Source: Flavobacterium sp. KACC 22761
Lineage (GTDB): Bacteria; Bacteroidota; Bacteroidia; Flavobacteriales; Flavobacteriaceae
DNA length: 64,000 nt
Direction of reading: 5' to 3'
NCBI RefSeq assembly: GCF_034058155.1
Contig: NZ_CP139148.1
Coordinates: 2,666,001-2,730,000 of the forward strand
The notes under the pieces are model-generated. The model saw nothing but the letters and a program-made list of their open reading frames with translations, was not told the DNA's origin and ran no database searches. Each line of letters begins with the position of its first letter. Position 1 is the stretch's first letter. The translations under genes were made by a program, and so were the position numbers. This document shows positions 1 through 7,203 of this stretch, in pieces.

Positions 1-585
1 AAAAATCCAAACCAGCCTGGAAATGTTTATGAAGTAGTTCCAAAGGCAAAACAAATTGATGCAATGAATTGGCTTCAAGCAAATGCATTTGCGTCACCAA
101 CTTGGATCGTAAACATCAATACGCTGAAAAATACGGAATATGCTGGTTACACTGAAATGTTCAGAAATATTCAGGTTAAACATTTGAACAATTTGCTGAG
201 TTTGCCTCGCATTGGAAGATTAATGGACAACGAAATTCTAGGCGCTGATACATACAAAGCCTTGGATTTCTTTAAAGATTTGCGAAAAGGAATTTGGAAA
301 GAAACTGCAGCAGCGTCAAATGTTACAATTTACCGCAGAAATCTGCAAAGAGCTTATATTGACAGAATGTGCAATTTAATGACCGAAGAAATGAAGCCAA
401 CAGAAAGAGGTACAACATACTATAATGTTGCGCAATCTGATCTTAGAGCTTTGGTTCGTGGTGAATTGAATGCTTTGAAAAAATCGCTTGTTGCAGCAAA
501 AGCAGCTGGAATAAACACCGAAACAAAATACCATTATGAAGATTGCATCAAGCGAATTGATTTGATATTAAATCCGATTAAATAA
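1..585 (+). CDS. Zinc-dependent metalloprotease, C-terminal part (5' truncated by window)
   Basis: The frame is open from base 1 to the stop at 585, so this is the last 194 or so residues of a longer gene. The ATG at 64 is internal and not a real start. The piece resembles the C-terminal helical region of the large secreted Bacteroidota metalloproteases annotated as DUF4953/DUF5117 zinc-dependent proteases, for example the stretches GADTYKALDFFKDLRKG and TYYNVAQSDLRALVRGEL. The HExxH catalytic site would lie upstream, outside the window, so activity cannot be checked. A bidirectional terminator follows at once. Family assignment is by recognition of the C-terminal segment only. Confidence 0.7.
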   Translation, partial: KNPNQPGNVYEVVPKAKQIDAMNWLQANAFASPTWIVNINTLKNTEYAGYTEMFRNIQVKHLNNLLSLPRIGRLMDNEILGADTYKALDFFKDLRKGIWKETAAASNVTIYRRNLQRAYIDRMCNLMTEEMKPTERGTTYYNVAQSDLRALVRGELNALKKSLVAAKAAGINTETKYHYEDCIKRIDLILNPIK

Positions 586-600
586 TTAGTTATAAAAACA

Positions 601-628
601 AAAAAGAGGCCTTAAAAAGCCTCTTTTT
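601..628. terminator. Bidirectional rho-independent terminator
   Basis: A perfect 10-bp stem (AAAAAGAGGC at 601-610 with GCCTCTTTTT at 619-628) has an 8-nt loop and T runs on both strands. It sits between two convergent genes and can serve both. Confidence 0.85.
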
Positions 629-641
629 TTATGAAAACAAA

Positions 642-1082
642 TTAGTTGCTGTCATTTCTGTATTCTCTCATTTTTTCTCTCGCTTTGTCTTTGTTTTCTT
701 CTTGAATTTTTTTCCATTTGGTGTATTGGTCAGCATTCAAGATTGATTTCATTTTAGCATCGTTAGCGTCTCTTTCAGCGATCATGTCTTTTTTGAAAGC
801 TTCTCTTTCAGCAGCAGTTGGTTTAGTTCCGCTATCTTTGCTTGCTTGACGCGCTTCTCTCATTTTTTCTGCTTTCGCGCTTCGGTCAGCCAAAAGCTGT
901 TTTACTTGCGCTTGCTGATTGGCATCCAAGGTCAATTCAGAAGTTAGTTTTTGCAACTGTTTTTCATTACGCTGCTCAGGCGTCATTCTTTCTTTTTGGT
1001 CGCGAGCTGGTTTTTGAGCCATGTCTTGTGCAAAAGATGCTACTCCAACAAATAACATAGCGACGATAAATAGTTTTTTCAT
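642..1082 (-). CDS. Small secreted Spy/CpxP-like protein (DUF4890 type)
   Basis: This 146-residue protein starts with a clear Sec signal peptide (MKKLFIVAMLFVGVASFAQD, cleavage after the FA-Q region). The rest is a very charged helical segment rich in K, E, R and A, with TLDANQQAQVKQLLADR near residue 52. That pattern is typical of the small periplasmic DUF4890/LTXXQ-like proteins of Bacteroidota, which resemble the chaperone Spy. No catalytic residues are visible. It is probably a single-gene unit, ending at the shared terminator and divergent from the dehydrogenase gene. A periplasmic chaperone or stress role is inferred from the family only. Confidence 0.65.
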   Translation of the reverse strand: MKKLFIVAMLFVGVASFAQDMAQKPARDQKERMTPEQRNEKQLQKLTSELTLDANQQAQVKQLLADRSAKAEKMREARQASKDSGTKPTAAEREAFKKDMIAERDANDAKMKSILNADQYTKWKKIQEENKDKAREKMREYRNDSN

Positions 1083-1265
1083 GATTAAGTTTTTTTAATT
1101 GTTATACCGATTAGACTTTTTGAAATTAATTAGGTTTAATTTCTGTAAAAGAATTATGTTTTATTTAACAAATTGATTCGTAATGTATTAAAACGTTTCT
1201 TATAAGAGTAATAGTATAGAAATAATTGCGTATTTTTAATGAACCAACGTTTAGAACAAATTTTT

Positions 1266-2285
1266 ATGAGCACAATTACCACATCAAATAAAATCGCTTT
1301 TTTTTCAACACAGCCATACGACAAAACTTTCTTCAATAAATACAACGCTGATTTTGGCTTTCAATTGGATTTTTTTGAAACACAACTTAATCCGCAGACG
1401 GTTGTACTGATTGAAGAATGCGAAATTGTTTGTGTATTTGTAAATGACATTGTGAATGAAGCGGTGATTAAACAATTGGCTGATAAAAAAGTAAAAATAA
1501 TCGCTTTACGTTGCGCCGGATTTAACAATGTCGATTTAGAAGCTGCTAAAAAATACAACTTAAAAGTTTGCCGAGTTCCTGCTTATTCTCCTCAGGCGGT
1601 GGCTGAGCACGCTATGGCAATGATTTTGACTTTAAACCGAAAAACACATAAAGCGTACAACAGAGTTCGCGAACAGAACTTTTCGTTAAACGGATTATTA
1701 GGTTTTGATTTATTCGGAAAAACAATCGGAATTATTGGGACAGGAAACATCGGAAAAGCATTTTCAAAAATAGCATTAGGTTTTGGCTGTAAAGTGCTGG
1801 CTTATGATATTGTTGAAAATGACGAAATGAAAAAAGAAGGCGTTTCTTTTGTGAGTCTGGAGGAGATTTTCAAATCAAGTGATATTATTTCACTGCATTG
1901 TCCGTTAAATGATCAAACAAAGCATGTTATTAATTCGACTTCCATTTCTTTTATGAAAGATAGCGTTATGATTATCAATACCAGTCGCGGTGGATTGATA
2001 GAAACAGCTTCTGCAATTGAAGGTTTGAAAGACGGAAAAATTGGGTATTTAGGAATCGATGTTTATGAGCAAGAAGAAAAATTATTCTTTAGAGATCTTT
2101 CTGCAGATATCATTCAAGATGACGCCATTCAGCGTTTAATGAGTTTTCCGAATGTTTTGGTTACCGCACATCAGGCATTTTTTACCAATGAAGCTTTAAC
2201 ACAGATTGCATTGGTTACTTTCAATAATATAAAATCATTATTGACGCAGCATGATATTGAAAATAAAGCTGCGTTATTGGTGTAA
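1266..2285 (+). CDS. D-2-hydroxyacid dehydrogenase (D-lactate dehydrogenase type)
   Basis: NAD-dependent D-2-hydroxyacid dehydrogenase of about 339 residues, probably reducing pyruvate to D-lactate in the cytoplasm. The Rossmann loop GIIGTGNIGKAF is intact. The catalytic set is also present: Arg in NTSRGGLI, Glu in DVYEQEEK and His in VTAHQAFF. The substrate-domain segment CAGFNNVDLEAA matches the LdhA branch. The frame is open from an ATG at 1239, but the ATG at 1266 gives the family N-terminus (MSTITTSNKIAFFSTQPYD) and is preferred. A gene for a small lipoprotein follows 27 bases downstream and may be cotranscribed. Exact substrate is inferred. Confidence 0.88.
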   Translation: MSTITTSNKIAFFSTQPYDKTFFNKYNADFGFQLDFFETQLNPQTVVLIEECEIVCVFVNDIVNEAVIKQLADKKVKIIALRCAGFNNVDLEAAKKYNLKVCRVPAYSPQAVAEHAMAMILTLNRKTHKAYNRVREQNFSLNGLLGFDLFGKTIGIIGTGNIGKAFSKIALGFGCKVLAYDIVENDEMKKEGVSFVSLEEIFKSSDIISLHCPLNDQTKHVINSTSISFMKDSVMIINTSRGGLIETASAIEGLKDGKIGYLGIDVYEQEEKLFFRDLSADIIQDDAIQRLMSFPNVLVTAHQAFFTNEALTQIALVTFNNIKSLLTQHDIENKAALLV

Positions 2286-2312
2286 ATTATAATGAATTTA
2301 AAATATCAGAAT

Positions 2313-2909
2313 ATGAAAAATAAAATTCTAATTCTAGTAATGATTTTGGCATTCTATTCCTGTCAAAATAAAGACAATTCAAAAAATATTGTAAAAACCA
2401 TTGTTCAGGATACACTTTCAAAAACGATGGGAGGAACAGCAAATTTGAGTGAAGCTCCGTCAAAAACAGATCAAGCTGTTGATATGATTCGGAAACAATT
2501 GCAACTTTTATTAAAGAATGATATTCCAGCAATGACAAAAAATGACCGATTTTTTTATTATGAAGCTTTTGATTTGAATGGCGATAAAAAAAATGAATAT
2601 TTTGTTGGTTTCTCTAATTCCTATTTCTGCGGAAGCGGAGGCTGTTCAGGTTATATTTTGAATAATGATGGAAGCGTAATCAATCGTTTCTCTGTAACCG
2701 ATTTTCCTATTTCTGTAACAACTTCAACAACAGAAAGCTTTTATGATCTTATATTTGAAAGTGGAGGAGAATTTCATCTTGTAAAAATGAAAAACGGAAA
2801 ATATCCTTCAAATCCATCTGTTCAGGAAGTTATAAAAGGAAACGCTCCAAAAGAAAGCACAAAAGTTTTGGATATTCAAACGAAGAAATTGAAGAAGTAT
2901 TCGTTTTAA
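2313..2909 (+). CDS. Hypothetical lipoprotein with CGSGGCSG motif
   Basis: The gene encodes 198 residues. An upstream in-frame ATG exists at 2292, but the ATG at 2313 starts a compact lipoprotein signal (MKNKILILVMILAFYSCQN, lipobox FYSC), so it is chosen. The mature part has an acidic DLNGDKKNEY stretch, reminiscent of calcium-binding repeat loops, and a two-cysteine CGSGGCSGY segment that could form a disulfide. I do not recognise the family. It follows the dehydrogenase closely and ends just before a perfect palindromic terminator. Probably anchored in the inner or outer membrane facing the periplasm; function unknown. Confidence 0.7.
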   Translation: MKNKILILVMILAFYSCQNKDNSKNIVKTIVQDTLSKTMGGTANLSEAPSKTDQAVDMIRKQLQLLLKNDIPAMTKNDRFFYYEAFDLNGDKKNEYFVGFSNSYFCGSGGCSGYILNNDGSVINRFSVTDFPISVTTSTTESFYDLIFESGGEFHLVKMKNGKYPSNPSVQEVIKGNAPKESTKVLDIQTKKLKKYSF

Positions 2910-2914
2910 AAAAT

Positions 2915-2952
2915 AAACCCGACAGTCACGAAGCTTCGTGACTGTCGGGTTT
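2915..2952. terminator. Perfect 38-bp palindromic terminator
   Basis: Two 19-base arms (2915-2933 and 2934-2952) are exact reverse complements with no spacer. They begin AAACCCGACAG and end CTGTCGGGTTT. The hairpin lies between convergent genes, the lipoprotein on the plus strand and the toxin on the minus strand. Confidence 0.85.
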
Positions 2953-2959
2953 TCTATTA

Positions 2960-3265
2960 TTACTTCTTTAGAATTTTAGAAAGGATTTTTGGATTTTGTC
3001 GATTATCCCAAAATGCTACAACAATTAATTCTTTTGGAGTTATTTTATAAAAGATATTATAATGTCCTAATGTTGAGGTTCGAATGTCTGGAAAGCTGGT
3101 TTTGACATAAATCTCAGGATTTTCAATTAAGAATTTAGTTCTTTGTGTTATCTCTAAAACTAATTTTCTTGAATACGTTTTTGATTTGTTTCTTTTGTTC
3201 CAATAATTCAGTATTTTTCTTCTTTGATTAACTGCAGTATTAGTCCAAATTATTCTGACAGCCAT
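2960..3265 (-). CDS. RelE/ParE-family toxin
   Basis: A 101-residue basic protein with the RelE/ParE pattern: an N-terminal strand (VRIIWTNTAV), two helices with basic residues (RRKILNYWNKRNKSKTYSR), then IENPEIY and a closing strand VVAFWDNRQNP. Members either inhibit gyrase (ParE) or cleave mRNA at the ribosome (RelE); the sequence alone does not decide which. It overlaps the upstream small gene by 16 bases, the usual antitoxin-toxin coupling. Length and order are normal, with no sign of decay. Confidence 0.85.
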   Translation of the reverse strand: MAVRIIWTNTAVNQRRKILNYWNKRNKSKTYSRKLVLEITQRTKFLIENPEIYVKTSFPDIRTSTLGHYNIFYKITPKELIVVAFWDNRQNPKILSKILKK

Positions 3266-3483
3266 TCAAGATCTTCCTTATCTAAATCTTCTTGAGTAAT
3301 AACTCTTCCATATTTTATGTCTTCTTCACTTTCTCTTAGCATATCCAATTCATATTGTTCAAATTGATAAACATCTGAAGGATCTGCATTTTTTAGAAGA
3401 TTTCTGATTTTTTCTAATAGACTAACATCTTCAACATTTTTTAGTTTATCAAAAATTTCTAGTTTTATCTCTAAAGTGCTCAT
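3250..3483 (-). CDS. Antitoxin of the RelE/ParE pair
   Basis: A 77-residue acidic protein encoded directly upstream of, and overlapping, the toxin gene. The N-terminus (STLEIKLEIFDKLKNVEDVSLLEKIRNLL) is a helical segment suited to dimerisation or DNA binding. The acidic C-terminus (EEDIKYGRVITQEDLDKEDLE) is the kind that wraps the toxin. No canonical ribbon-helix-helix or Xre motif is evident. Identity as antitoxin rests mainly on size, charge and position. A TAnnTTTG promoter element lies 21 bases upstream, so the pair probably represses its own promoter, as such modules usually do. Confidence 0.75.
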   Translation of the reverse strand: MSTLEIKLEIFDKLKNVEDVSLLEKIRNLLKNADPSDVYQFEQYELDMLRESEEDIKYGRVITQEDLDKEDLEWLSE

Positions 3484-3503
3484 AATAATGTATTTTAATT
3501 AAT

Positions 3504-3511
3504 CAAAGTTA
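3504..3511 (-). promoter_or_regulatory. -7 promoter element for the toxin-antitoxin operon
   Basis: On the minus strand this reads TAACTTTG, a match to the Bacteroidota -7 consensus TAnnTTTG, about 21 bases before the antitoxin ATG. I see no clear -33 TTG. Confidence 0.5.
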
Positions 3512-3529
3512 TGTAAATAAAACGAAAAA

Positions 3530-3554
3530 CCCGATAAGTTATAAACCTATCGGG
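3530..3554 (-). terminator. lysS terminator
   Basis: Stem CCCGATA (3530-3536) with TATCGGG (3548-3554), extended inward by a few pairs. On the minus strand it is followed by a T-rich tract, as expected downstream of lysS. Confidence 0.75.
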
Positions 3555-3583
3555 CTGTATTTATAATAAAATAAGACAAAAAA

Positions 3584-5287
3584 TTATCCCACCAATTCAA
3601 CAAATTTAAACTCGCCGTCAACGACAACTTTAGTTAAACCGTGTTTAGATAAGTTTTTCATAGACGCATCCCATTTTTTACCGCTTAAGTTAGCTGTAAT
3701 TTTTAGTTGTGTTAGATCCATTCTATTTTCATTTTTCGTAAGCAAGTCAATGATGAATTTTTCTTCATCAGAAAGTTCAATCTGAGCTTGTTTTTTCTCA
3801 GGACGCATTTGCGGGAACAATAAAACTTCCTGAATAGAAGCATTATTCGTCAAATACATAATCAAACGATCCATTCCAATTCCCATTCCAGAAGTTGGAG
3901 GCATACCGTATTCAAGCGCTCTTAAGAAATCTTCATCGATAATTCCGTTTGCTTCATCATCACCTTTTGCTGCCAAACGCATTTGATCTTCAAAACGCTC
4001 TCTTTGGTCAATTGGGTCATTTAATTCAGAATACGCATTTGCAATTTCTTTTCCGCAAACCATTAATTCAAAACGTTCCGTCAAATCTGGATTATCGCGG
4101 TGCTCTTTACAAAGCGGCGACATTTCTTTTGGATAATCAGTAATGAAAGTTGGCTGAATATAATTTCCTTCACATTTAGCGCCGAAAATCTCATCAATCA
4201 ATTTTCCTTTACCCATTGTTTCGTCAACCTCGATTCCCATTCCACGCGCTGCTTCAAATAATTCTTGCTCAGATTTTCCAGAGATATCAAAACCAGTAAA
4301 ATGTTTGATAGAATCCGTCATTGTAACGCGTGCATAAGGCGCTTTGAAGTTGATTTTGTGTTCGCCAAAAGTAACTTCGCTTGTGCCATTTACTGCAATT
4401 GCACAATGTTCCAATAAACCTTCAGCAAATTCCATCATCCAGTTGTAGTCTTTGTAGGCTACATATATTTCCATTGCAGTAAATTCAGGATTATGTGTTC
4501 TGTCCATACCTTCATTACGGAAGTTTCTAGAGAACTCATAAACACCTTCAAATCCACCAACAATTAATCTTTTTAAGTATAACTCATTGGCAATACGCAT
4601 GTAAAGCGGAATATCAAGTGAGTTATGGTGCGTAATAAATGGTCTTGCTGAAGCCCCACCAGGAATTGATTGTAAAACTGGAGTATCTACTTCAAGATAT
4701 CCTGCATTGTTAAAATACTCTCTCATTGCAGTGAACAATTTAGTTCTCTTAAGGAAAGTTTCTTTAACCTGAGGATTTACAGTTAAATCTACATAACGCA
4801 TTCTATAACGTAACTCTGCATCGTTGAAAGCATCGTGCACATTTCCTTCTTCATCCACTTTTGGCAATGGAAGCGGTCGTAACGTTTTACTTAAGAAAGT
4901 GAATCCAGAAACACGAATACATTTTGCACCAACTTGCGTAGTGAATAATTCACCTTCGATACCAATAAAATCACCTAAATCGGTTAATTTTTTGAATACT
5001 TGGTTGTACAAAGTTTTATCATCGCCTTCACATAATACATCACGATTCACGTACAATTGAATACGTCCTTCGCTATCTTGCAACTCAGCAAAACAAGCCT
5101 TACCCTGATCACGAACACTCATCAAACGTCCTGCAACGATAACCTTCTTGCCCTCTTCAAACGATTCCTTTATCTGCTTCGAATTGTGATTTACAGGAAA
5201 AAGATTAGCTGGGTAAGGATTGATTCCTAAGTTGCGTAAGTTCTGAAGTTTTTCTCTTCTAATGATTTCTTGTTCTGATAATGCCAT
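3584..5287 (-). CDS. lysS: Lysyl-tRNA synthetase, class II
   Basis: Charges tRNA-Lys with lysine. The 567-residue protein has an N-terminal OB-fold anticodon-binding domain (about 50-150). The class II catalytic core follows: a motif 1 region with GGASARPF, motif 2 YEFSRNFRNEGMDRTHNPEF and motif 3 GMGIGMDRLIMYL. It is about 60 residues longer than the E. coli enzyme. The extra part is residues 500-567, after the usual end at MRPEKK, and looks like a small helical/winged C-terminal domain. The gene stands alone, with a consensus promoter upstream and its own terminator. Start choice is supported by the -7 box 25 bases upstream. Confidence 0.97.
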   Translation of the reverse strand: MALSEQEIIRREKLQNLRNLGINPYPANLFPVNHNSKQIKESFEEGKKVIVAGRLMSVRDQGKACFAELQDSEGRIQLYVNRDVLCEGDDKTLYNQVFKKLTDLGDFIGIEGELFTTQVGAKCIRVSGFTFLSKTLRPLPLPKVDEEGNVHDAFNDAELRYRMRYVDLTVNPQVKETFLKRTKLFTAMREYFNNAGYLEVDTPVLQSIPGGASARPFITHHNSLDIPLYMRIANELYLKRLIVGGFEGVYEFSRNFRNEGMDRTHNPEFTAMEIYVAYKDYNWMMEFAEGLLEHCAIAVNGTSEVTFGEHKINFKAPYARVTMTDSIKHFTGFDISGKSEQELFEAARGMGIEVDETMGKGKLIDEIFGAKCEGNYIQPTFITDYPKEMSPLCKEHRDNPDLTERFELMVCGKEIANAYSELNDPIDQRERFEDQMRLAAKGDDEANGIIDEDFLRALEYGMPPTSGMGIGMDRLIMYLTNNASIQEVLLFPQMRPEKKQAQIELSDEEKFIIDLLTKNENRMDLTQLKITANLSGKKWDASMKNLSKHGLTKVVVDGEFKFVELVG

Positions 5288-5311
5288 TTTGTGCTCTGTT
5301 TTTTAAGTGTG

Positions 5312-5342
5312 CAAAGATAGTTTTTAAGTCGCAAAGTTGCAA
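5312..5342 (-). promoter_or_regulatory. lysS promoter
   Basis: On the minus strand: TTG (5340-5342), a 20-base spacer, then TATCTTTG (5312-5319). This matches TTG-N17-23-TAnnTTTG, with a leader of roughly 20 bases. Confidence 0.75.
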
Positions 5343-5359
5343 AGTCATAAAGTCTAAAG
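5328..5359. repeat. Degenerate CAAAGT heptad-like repeats
   Basis: Short variants of GCAAAGTT/CATAAAGT follow one another upstream of lysS and overlap its -33 region. They resemble the CTTAG-type runs further right in the same gap. Confidence 0.5.
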
Positions 5360-5419
5360 TTTTAGAAAAGAGTAATGTTTTTTATTAGAAGCAGAAAAAA
5401 CAGTTTTTTATTGGCTCTT

Positions 5420-5489
5420 GTCCCGCTATTCGCTTGTATCTTTTCCTTCCGCCACGGCGGAAGAAAAAGGATACCGCTTCTATCGGGGC
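5420..5489. repeat. Intergenic hairpin element, copy 1
   Basis: A nested inverted repeat. The core stem is CTTCCGCC (5446-5453) with GGCGGAAG (5456-5463). It is flanked by TATCTTTT and AAAAAGGATA arms and by outer arms GTCCCG (5420-5425) and CGGGGC (5484-5489). It shares the layout ATCTTTT...AAAAAGGAT.CCG...ATC with the element near 30.93 kb. Small open frames here on both strands are by-products of the repeat. This element and the short repeats around it fill the lysS-lipoprotein gap. Confidence 0.7.
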
Positions 5490-5588
5490 TAGATGAGAAA
5501 TTTTTGTTTTCAAAAGATGTTTTAGTTGGAATGTTCATTCTTAATGCAATTACAAACAAAAAATCTGTAAGAAATAAACTAAAAGAAA

Positions 5589-5618
5589 ACTTAGTATCTT
5601 AGCCACTTAGTATCTTAG
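5589..5618 (+). repeat. 14-bp direct repeat with promoter-like sequence
   Basis: ACTTAGTATCTTAG occurs at 5589-5602 and again at 5605-5618. The second copy lies 15 bases before the lipoprotein ATG and contains TATCTTAG, one base off the TAnnTTTG consensus, so it may double as the promoter. Confidence 0.55.
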
Positions 5619-5633
5619 AATCTTTATAAAAAA

Positions 5634-6350
5634 ATGAAATACCTATCAGCCTTTTTAATCTTAATTTCTTTTGCAAGTTGTCAAATTACTGAAACAATCA
5701 ATCTCAATTCAGACGGAAGCGGCACTATTGAATATTATAATCTTCGCGATGAAAACAGCTTCGCACAGTTAGGAAGGCAAGATCTTAGATACGAAAAATT
5801 TAGGGATACAATTTTTACTTTTCAAGATTATATTACCAAGTATCAAGAGATTTTTGTAAGGTTCAATAAAGAAGATCAAGCTTTGTTTACAGAACATGCA
5901 AATGTAAAAATGCATATCAAAACCGATCCTGTTCAAATGGAAAATTTTAATCGAGTAACGCTCGATTTTAAAAAAATAGACGCAATACCGGATATTTATG
6001 AAAGCCTTGGATTGGCCAATTCGTTGAAAGAAAATTATCCAATAAATAGAAAAAGTTACCGAATAAAATTCGCTTTTGATGGTGCAGTTTTTAAAAGAGT
6101 TTTTACTATAACCAATCCTAAAGAATTTGAGAAAGACAAAAAAGAATGGGAAGACAGGGAAAAAATATATTCGAAGTATAAAATGGTTCAATCTTACACG
6201 TTGAAATATTCTTTTCCGAAAAAAATAAAATCGGTTTCAAATGAAAAAGCGATTATCAGTTCAGATAAAAAATCCTTGACCTTAGAAGTCCAGCTCTTAG
6301 ATTGCTTAAAAAATCCAGAAGTGACAAATTTGGAAGTTGTTTTGGAATAA
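5634..6350 (+). CDS. Lipoprotein, first of a tandem paralogous pair
   Basis: A 238-residue protein with a lipoprotein signal (MKYLSAFLILISFASCQ, lipobox FASC). Directly after the cysteine comes TETINLNSDGSGTIEY, and near the C-terminus YTLKYSFPKKIKSVSN followed by SDKKSLTLEV. The next gene has the same two blocks in the same places, so the two are paralogs, although the middle parts have diverged. The early Cys-x-x-T-x-x-I-x-x-DGSG pattern vaguely recalls LppM-type lipoproteins, but I would not assign it. Function is unknown. It is presumably membrane-anchored and exposed to the periplasm or surface. Confidence 0.75.
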   Translation: MKYLSAFLILISFASCQITETINLNSDGSGTIEYYNLRDENSFAQLGRQDLRYEKFRDTIFTFQDYITKYQEIFVRFNKEDQALFTEHANVKMHIKTDPVQMENFNRVTLDFKKIDAIPDIYESLGLANSLKENYPINRKSYRIKFAFDGAVFKRVFTITNPKEFEKDKKEWEDREKIYSKYKMVQSYTLKYSFPKKIKSVSNEKAIISSDKKSLTLEVQLLDCLKNPEVTNLEVVLE

Positions 6351-6373
6351 CGAAGTTTTGATGTATTTAATAA

Positions 6374-6416
6374 ACTTAGTAACTTAAAATCTGAGAACCT
6401 TAGTAGCTTAAAAAGT
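6374..6416 (+). repeat. Degenerate CTTAGNA repeats
   Basis: The run contains CTTAGTAACTTA, CCTTAGTAGCTTA and variants. It is of the same kind as the repeats before the preceding gene and stands right next to a TATCTTTG promoter element. Confidence 0.5.
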
Positions 6417-6419
6417 TCG

Positions 6420-6427
6420 TATCTTTG
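6420..6427 (+). promoter_or_regulatory. -7 promoter element of the lipoprotein-lipB unit
   Basis: TATCTTTG is an exact match to TAnnTTTG, 15 bases before the ATG at 6443. The leader must be only a few bases long. Confidence 0.65.
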
Positions 6428-6442
6428 ATAAAAAATTAGATT

Positions 6443-7198
6443 ATGATAAAATTATATAAACTGTTAAGTTTTTCTTTTCTATTAGTAGCATTGACAAGTT
6501 GCACTTTCACAGAAAATATTACAATCAATGATAACGGAACTGGAAAATTTTCTGTAGATATGGACGGATCCTCTTTAATGCAAATGGCAGGTGACCAACT
6601 TGGAAGCCAAATGGGAGCAGATAATAAAAAAGATGTTGATACAACTTTTACTTTCAAACAATTGCTTGCTGAGAAAAAAGACAGTATCGCAAAATTATCT
6701 CCAGAAACACAAAAAGAGCTTAAAAAACTGGAAAACTTCGTCGTTACAACAAAAATGAGTGCTGAGAAAAAACAGTTTTTAATGACTCTGGCAACTGATT
6801 TTAAAAGTGTAAACGAACTTCAGGATATTTTGCAAACTGCCAGTACACTTCAGAAGTTAGAAGGAGGTGCAAATGCAAATCCTCTTGGCAGCGGTTTTGG
6901 AAACAATAACAGTAAGTTGAACTATACTTATGACGGAAAGAAATTTACCAGAAAAGCTATCGTCGATCAGCAAAAACTAGCAGAAAAACTAAATGATACT
7001 GCTGCTGATATGTCAAAAATGATTTTTGCATCGTCAAATTATATTGTGAAATACAATTTCCCGAAAAAAATCAAAAAAGTTTCAAATCCGAACGCTTTAT
7101 TTAGCGACGACAGAAAATCAATTACAATTCAATACTCTTTCACGGATTATATGGAGAATCCGGACAAACTAAACTTTGATGTTGAGTTTGAAAAATAA
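6443..7198 (+). CDS. Lipoprotein, second of a tandem paralogous pair
   Basis: A 251-residue lipoprotein (signal MIKLYKLLSFSFLLVALTSC, lipobox LTSC). It mirrors its upstream neighbour: TENITINDNGTGKFSVDM follows the cysteine and YIVKYNFPKKIKKVSN lies near the C-terminus, followed by DDRKSITIQYSF. A glycine/asparagine-rich stretch (GGANANPLGSGFGNNNS) separates a helical middle from the C-terminal block. The stop is only 5 bases from lipB, so the two are probably cotranscribed, although no functional link is obvious. The family is not recognised with confidence. Confidence 0.78.
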   Translation: MIKLYKLLSFSFLLVALTSCTFTENITINDNGTGKFSVDMDGSSLMQMAGDQLGSQMGADNKKDVDTTFTFKQLLAEKKDSIAKLSPETQKELKKLENFVVTTKMSAEKKQFLMTLATDFKSVNELQDILQTASTLQKLEGGANANPLGSGFGNNNSKLNYTYDGKKFTRKAIVDQQKLAEKLNDTAADMSKMIFASSNYIVKYNFPKKIKKVSNPNALFSDDRKSITIQYSFTDYMENPDKLNFDVEFEK

Positions 7199-7203
7199 TT
7201 AAA

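Noticed and set aside
1154..1345. 63-residue minus-strand frame between the Spy-like gene and the dehydrogenase
   Set aside because: It is antisense to the dehydrogenase start, with low-complexity composition and no promoter or homology that I recognise.
5362..5602. Two overlapping small open frames on opposite strands
   Set aside because: Both run through the hairpin repeat element and the heptad repeats. Neither has a plausible start context or a recognisable protein, and they are by-products of the repeat.
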